From Myxococcota bacterium (GTDB taxonomy: Bacteria > Myxococcota_A > UBA9160 > PR03), in contig JALOQG010000381.1 in the NCBI GenBank assembly GCA_025453505.1, forward strand, positions 1 to 5,124: 5,124 nucleotides of DNA, in the 5' to 3' direction. Positions within the stretch are counted from its first letter, which is position 1. Each line of letters starts with the position of its first letter. The notes below the pieces were generated by a model. It did not search any database. It had not been told where the DNA came from and was given only the letters and a program-made list of their open reading frames with translations. Made by a program: the position numbers and the translations under genes. Shown here piece after piece: positions 1 through 5,124 of the stretch.

Positions 1-28
1 CCCCGTCTTCCCTGCGCGCCCACGCAGC

Positions 29-34
29 AAGGAG
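29..34 (+). promoter_or_regulatory. Ribosome binding site of the PspA-like gene
   Basis: The sequence AAGGAG lies 7 bases before the ATG at 42. This is an almost ideal Shine-Dalgarno match and spacing, and it fixes the start of the PspA-like gene. The 28 bases to its left are too few to judge a promoter. Confidence 0.8.
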
Positions 35-41
35 CTTCGCG

Positions 42-824
42 ATGACGACCGCCGTTTCCTCCGTGCAACCGCGCGGCGCGCTCGGGCGCGTGCGCAACTT
101 CCTCTCCGCCTGGCTGACCGGCTGGGTGCGCGACCGCGAGCAGGAGAACCCGCGCGCGATCTACGAGCAGGCGATCCACGGCCGGCTGCGCCGCTACGCG
201 GAGCTGAAGGAGGCCGTCGCCGGGATCCTCTACCTGCGCAACAAGCTCGAAGCCGAGATCCGCGATCGCCACACCGAGATCGCGCGGCTCGCGGCGGACG
301 CGGAGCGCGCGGTGAAGCGCAGCGACGAGTCGCTCGCCGTCGCGATCGTCACGCACCGGCACGAACTGGTCGAAGACCTCGCGCGCGCCGAGCAGGAGCT
401 CGAAGGCCTGCGCAGCGAGGCCGACGCCGCCAAGGAGAACCTGCTGCACTTCCGCGAAGAGATCCGCACGCTCGAACGCGAGAAGGGCCGCGCCCTCGCC
501 GTCTGGGCGAGTTCGCGCATGCGCCGCCAGGTGCGCGCCGCGATCGACGGCATCTCGGTGGACGCCGACGTGCGCGCGCTCGAAGGCGTGCGCGAGCACG
601 TCGCGAAGCTCTCGACCGAAGCGCACCTCGACGGCGAGCTCGCGCGTGGCACCGAACTCCGCACGCGCCTCGCCGAGATCCGCGGCGAAGCGCGCCACGA
701 AGCCGCGCGCCGCGAGGTCGAGGAGATCAAGCGTCGCGTGCGCCCGGCGCTGGCGGGCGAGACGACGATCGAGACGCCAGTCGTCGCGACGGCGCCGATC
801 GAGCGGGCGACTCAGAGCCTGTGA
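42..824 (+). CDS. PspA/IM30 (phage shock protein A) family coiled-coil protein
   Basis: This 260-residue protein looks like a PspA/IM30 (ESCRT-III-like) family member. Known members bind the inner face of the cytoplasmic membrane, oligomerise and protect or remodel stressed membranes. Seen here: a candidate amphipathic helix at residues 14-31 (LGRVRNFLSAWLTGW and following), then ENPRAIYEQAI at about 35-45, matching the EDPxxL-type start of PspA helix 1. Long charged heptad-like helices follow (about 50-160), with the typical central hairpin (HRHELVEDLARAEQELEGL near 105-123), and a helical tail to about 235. The last 25 residues look disordered, making it somewhat longer than the roughly 220 residues of E. 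coli PspA. It has no signal peptide or transmembrane segment. It is convergent with a minus-strand membrane protein gene, so co-transcription with that gene is excluded. Family assignment comes from recalled motifs; a generic coiled-coil protein is the alternative. Confidence 0.82.
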   Translation: MTTAVSSVQPRGALGRVRNFLSAWLTGWVRDREQENPRAIYEQAIHGRLRRYAELKEAVAGILYLRNKLEAEIRDRHTEIARLAADAERAVKRSDESLAVAIVTHRHELVEDLARAEQELEGLRSEADAAKENLLHFREEIRTLEREKGRALAVWASSRMRRQVRAAIDGISVDADVRALEGVREHVAKLSTEAHLDGELARGTELRTRLAEIRGEARHEAARREVEEIKRRVRPALAGETTIETPVVATAPIERATQSL

Positions 825-884
825 AAGAATCGGCGACCGAGCGGCGCGCCGCGCCGGTGGGTCAGATGCAAGGAGCGACGACGA

Positions 885-904
885 GCCGTAGCTCGAGCTA
901 CGGC
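885..904. repeat. Perfect 20-bp palindrome between convergent genes
   Basis: Bases 885-904 read GCCGTAGCTC followed directly by its reverse complement. The palindrome lies between the end of the PspA-like gene (824) and the last coherent codons of the convergent membrane protein gene (about 903). As RNA it would fold into a GC-rich hairpin from either strand, so it could end transcripts in both directions. No T-run follows on either side, so a classical intrinsic terminator is not supported. On the minus strand it contains a TAG triplet (900-898) that is out of frame with the membrane protein. A regulator-binding site is another possibility. Confidence 0.6.
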
Positions 905-1943
905 GAGGAGCGCAGTGCTGCGGGCCGGGCTGGAACTGCTCGAAGCAGCGCGGACACCACGCGACCGCGTTCGCGCCGGATCGTTCGGGCGCGCGGCGCA
1001 GCGTATCCGCGTCGATCCCGACGGCGGCCGTCGCGGCGAGCAGCGCCTCGCGTTCGCCGGGTTGGCGATCGGGATCGTGATCGAGGCGCGCCAGCGCCCG
1101 ACGCAGGAACGCGACGCGCTCCTCGCCGGCGAGCAGCGCCGCCGCGGCGATCGCGGGCAGCGGCACCCCGACGGCTTCGAGGAAGATCCGCTGCGGCAGA
1201 CGCAGCAGGCTCGGCGGATAGATCGCGGCGGCGAGCACGATTTCGCGCCGGCGCGCCGCGGCGTCGGGCAATAGCGACCGGTGCGCAGCGCGCGCGCTCC
1301 ACAGCGTCGCGACGTGGAGCAGCAGCAGCACGCCGAGCGCGACCCAGAGCGGCCAGGCGACCTCGACCGCGACGAGCAGCGCCGCGAAGACGACGAAGCC
1401 GCACGCGTAGGCGTCACACAGAAGAGTCGCGCGGCGCAGCGCGGAGCGCGCGTGCGCGACGCGCTCGCGCAGCGCGGCGACGTCGGCCGCCTCGCGATGC
1501 AGCGCACGCCACGCCGCGTCGCGCTGCTCCGGCGCGGCCGTCGCGATCCGGCGCAGCCACGCGGCGACGTCGCGCGCGTGCCGGTGCGAGATCGCTCGCA
1601 GGAACGTCACGTCGCCGGCGCGCACGCGCGCGCCCGACGCCTCGGCCGCCGCGAACGTCTCGCAAGGCAGCGACGCAGCGGCGAGTCGCGAGGCCGGCAA
1701 CCCCAGCGCGCCGACCGGCGCCGTCGCGCGCAGGCCGTCGGCCTCGCGGACGAAGGGCAGCGGAGCGGCGTGGATCGGAAGCGCACCCGGCCGCGGAGGC
1801 AGCGACGCGAGCGCCGCATCGGCCAGCGTCCGCGGGCGCGCGGTCCATCCCCGTCCGACCCGCGCGAAGCCGACGACGCCCGGGGGCAGGAAGACGATGC
1901 CCTCGAGCAGGTAGAGCACGAGCAGGATCGAGAGGAGTTCCAC
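898..1943 (-). CDS. Unrecognised membrane protein with C-terminal zinc-ribbon half site; 3' end disrupted or uncertain
   Basis: This gene starts at a GTG (1943-1941), 9 bases after the DUF2167 stop and in the same frame, probably translationally coupled. It reads coherently for about 347 codons to base 903. Residues 1-25 (VELLSILLVLYLLEGIVFLP and on) form a hydrophobic N-terminal anchor. Residues 26-170 are a soluble part with a helical, Arg/Ala-rich stretch (about 125-172). Residues 173-215 form a hydrophobic hairpin of two membrane helices (GFVVFAALLVAVEV; PLWVALGVLLLLHVATLW). Residues 225-320 are mostly helical. The end, WCPRCFEQFQPGPQHCAPR (329-347), has CxxC plus one further Cys, like a zinc ribbon lacking its fourth Cys. 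I know no function. Oddity: no stop occurs in this frame down to base 1, because past 903 it runs through the palindrome and antisense to the PspA-like gene. The given left boundary is the TAG at 898-900, which lies in a neighbouring frame, so the true end needs a one-base correction or lies elsewhere. Confidence 0.68.
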
Positions 1944-1952
1944 CGCGCCGAC

Positions 1953-2819
1953 TCAGCTCGGCGTGCCGACGCCCTCGCTCTTCTTGCGCCCGAACAGCTT
2001 CGACACACCCGCTCCGAGCCCGACCACCGCCGCGACGATCACCTTCCAGAACTTTCCGAGCATGCCCGACTTGAGCAACGCCGCGCCGACCCCGCCCAAC
2101 ACGAGGCCCTTGAGACCGATCTCGGCGATGCTGTCCGAGCCCTCGACGAAGTCCGCGTACTGTTCGCCCGCGCGGAACTGGTAGGCACCGAGCAACTGGT
2201 TCGTCGTCGCCGACGCCGCGACGAATTGCTCGGGACCGGCGACCAGCGTCGCCGTCATCACGCCGCGCCGCCCGAGCAGCTTGACGAGCTTGTTGACGGT
2301 CTGATGCTGATCGCTCTCGCCGACGATCGCCCACGTCAGGTTGTTGGTCGCGGTGTCGTAGTGCGGCTCTTCCTGCCAGCCGACGATCTCCATCGTCGAC
2401 CAGCCGCGCGACTTGCGCTCCTCGTTGGAGGCCGCGGTTCCCTCGCGGATCGAAGCCAGCATCGCTTCGGCGTCGAGCGCATCCTTCTCGTCGTCGCGCA
2501 CGTAACCGATCGCGTCGTACTCGAAGACGAGGAACCAGCTGTCGCCCTCGGCGGCCGAAGCGACGACGGCGACCTCGTTGCCCTGCTGCGGGTTCTGCGT
2601 CAGCTCGAGGAAGCGGCGCGTCTCCGCCTGGTCGAGCGCGACGAAGTATTCCGGGAGCTGGATCTCCGCCACGCTGCCGACCGGAACCACGGCCGGCCCC
2701 TGCTTCCAGTCGAGCGCGGGCGGCGCGGCGTCCTGCGCGCGCGCATCGGAGGCCGCCAATGCGAGGAGCAACACCGCGACGAGTCGGATCGGGCGTGCCG
2801 GGCGGAGGCGCAGGTCCAT
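1953..2819 (-). CDS. DUF2167 family membrane-anchored envelope protein
   Basis: This 288-residue protein matches the DUF2167 family (uncharacterised membrane-anchored proteins) by recalled motifs. These include an N-terminal IQLPEYFVALD-like segment (53-63), WFLVFEYDAIGYVRDDEKDALDAE (95-118), IREGTAASNEERKSRG (124-139), IVGWQEEPHYDTATNNLTWAI (145-165), LGRRGVMTATLVA (182-194) and YADFVEGSDSIAEIG (221-235). A signal peptide occupies residues 1-28, with charged MDLRLRPARPIR, a hydrophobic core and likely cleavage after ARA. Two hydrophobic segments near the C-terminus (about 234-250 and 257-272) precede a basic LFGRKK tail, so most of the chain probably lies outside the cytoplasm. An upstream in-frame start at 2927 is possible, but 2819 has a strong ribosome binding site and directly precedes the signal peptide. 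The molecular function is unknown. The next gene follows after 9 bases, implying one operon. Confidence 0.88.
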   Translation of the reverse strand: MDLRLRPARPIRLVAVLLLALAASDARAQDAAPPALDWKQGPAVVPVGSVAEIQLPEYFVALDQAETRRFLELTQNPQQGNEVAVVASAAEGDSWFLVFEYDAIGYVRDDEKDALDAEAMLASIREGTAASNEERKSRGWSTMEIVGWQEEPHYDTATNNLTWAIVGESDQHQTVNKLVKLLGRRGVMTATLVAGPEQFVAASATTNQLLGAYQFRAGEQYADFVEGSDSIAEIGLKGLVLGGVGAALLKSGMLGKFWKVIVAAVVGLGAGVSKLFGRKKSEGVGTPS

Positions 2820-2825
2820 GGATCT

Positions 2826-2831
2826 CTCCTT
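2826..2831 (-). promoter_or_regulatory. Ribosome binding site of the DUF2167 gene
   Basis: On the minus strand AAGGAG occupies 2831-2826, 6 bases before the ATG at 2819. It decides the start in favour of 2819 over the longer in-frame ORF beginning at 2927. The site overlaps a 10-bp palindrome (CCTTCGAAGG, 2828-2837), which might weakly occlude it in RNA. Confidence 0.75.
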
Positions 2832-2879
2832 CGAAGGGATGTCGGAAGGCATCGGCGGCTCCGGGCGTCCGCCGAAGCG

Positions 2880-2912
2880 AAAACTAGGCAGGAGACGCCG
2901 GCTTCGGCCGGC
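2880..2912 (-). terminator. Hairpin at the thioesterase 3' end, weak terminator candidate
   Basis: GCCGGC (2897-2902), a 4-base loop and GCCGGC (2907-2912) form a 6-bp all-GC stem just inside the 3' end of the thioesterase gene. On the minus strand a TTTT run (2883-2880) comes only about 13 bases after the stem. The spacing is too long for a standard intrinsic terminator, so termination here is doubtful and read-through into the DUF2167 gene is plausible. Confidence 0.22.
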
Positions 2913-3717
2913 ACAGCAGGGATCCACCCCCGGAGGCGACGAGGTGGCCCGCCTCGTCCCACACGCGATTGTGGAATCCGATCAGGCCCTCGGTCGCGAC
3001 GTCTGCCGACGCCTGTACCAGCAGCCACTCGGTGTACGGCGGCGCGCGGTGGAAACGCGCGGCGAGATCGAGACTCGGCGCCATCCACGGGTTTTCGTCC
3101 TCGCGGTGCGCGCGGCACGCCGCGGGCCACGAGAGCGTGTCGATCAGGATCAGCGCGCGACCGGCGTCGAGGAAGGCGTCGCGCTCGAAGCGCGCGTCGG
3201 GCCGGAATCGATACCAGCAGCGCAGCGACGGCGCGCCCGGCTGCCACTCGGCATCCGGCACCCAATCGGTCGGGCGCCCCTCGAGATTGTCCCAGAACGG
3301 ATAGCGGCGCGGCTCGTCGGCGTAGAGCTCGTCGAACGGACGCAGCGACGCGGGCGACGGCACGGCGGGCGCCGCTGCGAAGTCGTGCTCGAGACCGGTG
3401 CTCGCGTCGGTGCTCCACACCCGTGCGTCGAGAAACGGACGCCCTCCCTGCGCGAGCACCACGTGCAGCGACTCCGCGTTGCGCCCGCGCCGCAGCGAAG
3501 TCGCCTCCACGTCCGCGACGTCGAACGCGCCGACGCCGAGGAAGTGGCACGCGAAGCTCGCGGGCCGCGAGAAGGCGCTCGCGCGTCCCGCCGCGCGCAG
3601 CGCGATCGCCGCGACGTAGCCGCCGTTCGGCCCCCAGATCCGCCAGTCGGGCGAGAGCGTCGCGCAAGCCCGTTCCGCATCGCCCGCGAGTCGCGTGTCG
3701 AGGTCGAGGCTGCCCAC
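2884..3717 (-). CDS. TesB-like acyl-CoA thioesterase (double hotdog fold)
   Basis: This 277-residue protein resembles the TesB/acyl-CoA thioesterase II superfamily, which hydrolyses acyl-CoA to free acid and CoA in the cytoplasm. E. coli TesB is of similar length (about 286 residues). The first hotdog domain covers about 1-110, with WGPNGGYVAAIALRAA (28-43) and the strand ending in FLDARVW (95-101). The second covers about 160-272, with PSLDLAARFHR (214-224), TEWLLV (229-234) and LVASGGGSLLCRP (259-271). Asp217 falls where TesB has its catalytic Asp (SLD motif). The position I align to TesB's catalytic Gln is Gly (about 265), so the mechanism may differ. The start is GTG at 3717-3715. An in-frame TAG lies 9 bases upstream, so this is the first possible start, though no Shine-Dalgarno sequence is visible. 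It lies 64 bases upstream of the DUF2167 gene on the same strand and may share a transcript. Substrate is unknown. Confidence 0.82.
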   Translation of the reverse strand: MGSLDLDTRLAGDAERACATLSPDWRIWGPNGGYVAAIALRAAGRASAFSRPASFACHFLGVGAFDVADVEATSLRRGRNAESLHVVLAQGGRPFLDARVWSTDASTGLEHDFAAAPAVPSPASLRPFDELYADEPRRYPFWDNLEGRPTDWVPDAEWQPGAPSLRCWYRFRPDARFERDAFLDAGRALILIDTLSWPAACRAHREDENPWMAPSLDLAARFHRAPPYTEWLLVQASADVATEGLIGFHNRVWDEAGHLVASGGGSLLCRPKPASPA

Positions 3718-3792
3718 GCGGGCACGCTACGCCGGATTCCGCGCCCGTGCAGCGCTCGCGCGGAGCCGACGCGCCCCATACCTTCCCGCGTC
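3718..3792. promoter_or_regulatory. Divergent intergenic region between thioesterase and crotonase
   Basis: These 75 bases separate two divergent start codons (GTG at 3717 on minus, ATG at 3793 on plus) and must hold the promoters of both unless transcription starts elsewhere. I cannot identify convincing -35/-10 pairs. The only AT-rich patch is around CCATACCTT (3776-3784), which reads TATGG on the minus strand. Neither gene has a visible Shine-Dalgarno sequence, so leaderless transcripts are possible. Confidence 0.35.
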
Positions 3793-4402
3793 ATGTCCTA
3801 CGTCGAGATCTCGAAGCCGCGCCCGCACGTCGCCCTCGTCACGCTGAACCGGCCCGAGCGCATGAACGCGCTCTCGTTCGAGACGGTGCAGCCGCTGCAC
3901 GACGCGATCCTCTCGGTCGGCGCCGACAACGACGTGTGGGCCGTCGTGCTGACCGGCGCCGGACGCGGTTTCTGTTCGGGCCTCGATCTCGAAGACCACG
4001 GCATCCCGCCGAACATCGCGGGCCTGCCGATGTCGCGGATCGCGACGCGCGCGATGGCGGTGTTCTCGGATCTCGTTCCGGCGATGCGCGGCATCCCGCA
4101 GCCGGTGATCGCTGCGATCAACGGCCCGTCGTACGGAGGCGGCCTGTGTCTCGCCGTCGCGTGCGACATCCGGCTCGCGGCGGCGTCGGCGACCTTCTGC
4201 GGCGCGGGCATCAAGAACGGACTCACCGGCCGGCGTCGCGATGACCAAGCGCGTGCTGTGGTCGAACCTCGAGACGGGCAGCCTGCACGCGGCGATGGAT
4301 CTCGAGGCGCGCAACCAGCTGCTGGTGCGCATGACCACGAGCAACCTCGACGAGGCGATCCGCGCGCGCAAGGAAGGCCGCAAGCCGAACTACGCGGACT
4401 GA
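3793..4402 (+). pseudogene. Enoyl-CoA hydratase/isomerase (crotonase) family gene with internal deletion and frameshift
   Basis: The first 146 codons from ATG 3793 give a clear crotonase: VALVTLNRPERMNALS (13-28), the oxyanion-hole segment TGAGRGFCSGLDLEDHG (54-70) and NGPSYGGGLCLAVACDIRLA (110-129), ending GAGIKNGLTG at about 4230. The family's expected continuation (AELG..., roughly 65-70 residues of the C-terminal core) is absent. From 4232, one frame over, the family's C-terminus resumes (GVAMTKRVLWSNLETGSLHA and on) for 56 residues, ending RKPNYAD and TGA at 4400-4402. About 202 of some 265-270 residues remain, and the lost length is 2 modulo 3. Cys119 and Gly139 sit where classical hydratases carry their two catalytic Glu, so even the intact gene may not have been a standard hydratase. 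The unshifted frame reads on with no stop found. The 3' end overlaps the convergent ligase by 13 bases. The break may be a natural deletion or an assembly error. Confidence 0.88.
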
Positions 4403-5124
4403 TCGGTAAGCCGGTCCCGCAGGATCTTTCCGCTCGCATTGCGCGGCAGCTCGCGCACGCAGTGGAATGCGACGGGGACCTTGTAGCCGGCGAGCCGCGC
4501 GCGACAGAACGCGCGCAGCGCGGACGCATCGAGGTCGGCGTCCGCGACGAGCCACGCCGCCGGCCGCGCGCCGAAGGCCGCGTCGGCGACGCCCGCGACC
4601 GCCGCCTCGCGCACGGCCGGATGCGCGAGCAGCACCGCCTCGACCTCCGCGGGGTACACGTTCTCGCCGCCCGAGACGATGAGATCGCTGCGCCGCGCGA
4701 GCACGTGCAGACCGCCGTCGGCGTCGAGGCAGCCGACGTCGCCGGTGTGCAGCCAACCATTCGCGAGCGCGCGCCCCGATTCGGCTTCCCGCCGCCAGTA
4801 GCCGCGCATCACGTTCGCACCGCGCACCTGGATCTCGCCCGCGACGCCCGCTTCGCAGGGGCGATCCTTCTCGTCGGCGATGCGCAGCTCCACGCCGGGC
4901 AGCGGAGGCAGCCCGGCGCCGGCGTGATCGGGTGTGCGTGTCGCGACTTGCGACGTCGCCTCCGTCAGCCCATACGTCGGCGCGATCACGAGTCCCGCGG
5001 CGCGCGCGCGCGTCAGCAGCGCGGGATCCGCCGCCGCGCCGCCGAGCAGCACCGTGCAGCGCCTCGCATCGAAGCGCGGCGGTCGATCCGCACGCAGCAC
5101 GCGCTCCAGCATCGCGGGCACGAG
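4390..5124 (-). CDS. MenE-like AMP-forming acyl-CoA ligase, C-terminal part (5' end outside window)
   Basis: The window holds the last 244 residues of an adenylate-forming acyl-CoA ligase (ANL superfamily), which activates a carboxylic acid with ATP and couples it to CoA. Numbering from the GTG at 5121, visible motifs are VLLGGAA (24-30), the ATP-binding YGLTEATSQVAT (50-61), GEIQVRGANVMRGYW (95-109), GWLHTGDVG (122-130), the hinge RRSDLIVSGGENVYPAEVE (143-161) and the C-terminal lysine motif RNASGKILRDRL (227-238, Lys232). YGLTE with SQV, HTGD and SGGENVYPAE resemble o-succinylbenzoate-CoA ligase (MenE, menaquinone pathway), as does LVPAMLERVL at the edge. No other men gene is in view, so a fatty or aromatic acid CoA ligase is a fair alternative. 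The reading frame continues past the right edge, so the GTG at 5121 is internal. The stop TAG (4392-4390) lies inside the crotonase remnant's last codons. Confidence 0.87.
   Translation of the reverse strand, partial: LVPAMLERVLRADRPPRFDARRCTVLLGGAAADPALLTRARAAGLVIAPTYGLTEATSQVATRTPDHAGAGLPPLPGVELRIADEKDRPCEAGVAGEIQVRGANVMRGYWRREAESGRALANGWLHTGDVGCLDADGGLHVLARRSDLIVSGGENVYPAEVEAVLLAHPAVREAAVAGVADAAFGARPAAWLVADADLDASALRAFCRARLAGYKVPVAFHCVRELPRNASGKILRDRLTDQSA

Noticed and set aside
841..852. 12-bp palindrome GCGGCGCGCCGC
   Set aside because: Built from GC-only repeats expected by chance in DNA of this composition.
812..1507. A 231-codon minus-strand open frame that would end neatly 13 bases inside the PspA-like gene
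   Set aside because: The translation is Arg/Ser/Cys-rich low complexity. The neighbouring minus frame from GTG 1943 carries the coherent protein through the same region. A switch into this frame near 900 could supply a stop at 812, but the resulting tail has no zinc-ribbon cysteines.
821..2074. A 417-codon plus-strand open frame of mostly Arg, Ala, Pro and Ser
   Set aside because: The composition is that of an out-of-frame read of GC-rich DNA and it is antisense to the membrane protein gene, whose frame shows real transmembrane helices.
2820..2927. Longer N-terminus for the DUF2167 protein
   Set aside because: The extra 36 residues precede a clear signal peptide and overlap the thioesterase 3' end, while ATG 2819 has an AAGGAG at 6-base spacing.
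1281..4244. A 987-codon plus-strand open frame rich in Arg, Ala and Asp
   Set aside because: It runs antisense to three genes with recognisable families or membrane architecture and has low-complexity composition. It is a typical shadow frame in very GC-rich DNA.
4223..4756. A 177-codon minus-strand frame antisense to the crotonase end
   Set aside because: Arg-rich shadow frame; the ligase in the neighbouring minus frame explains this region.

Overview
This window is very GC-rich and gene-dense, with G or C at most third codon positions and GTG starts in use. The mix of a PspA-like protein, a DUF2167 envelope protein, a TesB-type acyl-CoA thioesterase, a crotonase and a MenE-like acyl-CoA ligase fits a high-GC chromosomal region rich in acyl-CoA enzymes. 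A myxobacterial/deltaproteobacterial-type or related environmental bacterium is my best guess; an actinobacterium is less likely because DUF2167 proteins are, as far as I recall, mostly proteobacterial. No marker gene here settles the taxonomy. I see no tRNA, rRNA, CRISPR array, insertion sequence or phage gene.

Left part (1-2819), envelope-related genes. A plus-strand coiled-coil protein of the PspA/IM30 type (42-824) faces two minus-strand genes tail to tail. These are a secreted or membrane-anchored DUF2167 protein (1953-2819) and, 9 bases after its stop, an unrecognised membrane protein with a C-terminal zinc-ribbon-like half site (GTG at 1943, reading left). The membrane protein has no in-frame stop anywhere between its start and base 1. 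Its coherent sequence ends just before a perfect 20-bp palindrome (885-904), so its 3' end is probably frameshifted or its C-terminus altered.

Middle (2884-3792). A TesB-like double-hotdog thioesterase on the minus strand lies 64 bases upstream of the DUF2167 gene and could share its transcript. Its GTG start is separated by a 75-bp gap from a divergent plus-strand crotonase.

Right part (3793-5124). The crotonase gene is broken. Its N-terminal 146 residues and C-terminal 56 residues are intact and recognisable, but they lie in different frames and about 65-70 central residues are missing. It converges, with a 13-bp overlap, on the C-terminal part of a minus-strand MenE-like AMP-forming acyl-CoA ligase that runs off the right edge.

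Functionally the window splits into an envelope/membrane group on the left (PspA-like, DUF2167, zinc-ribbon membrane protein) and an acyl-CoA metabolism group on the right (ligase, crotonase, thioesterase). The clearest unusual results are the internally deleted crotonase, the stopless membrane gene ending at a palindrome, and a possible envelope-stress neighbourhood of PspA-like plus DUF2167 plus an unknown membrane protein.
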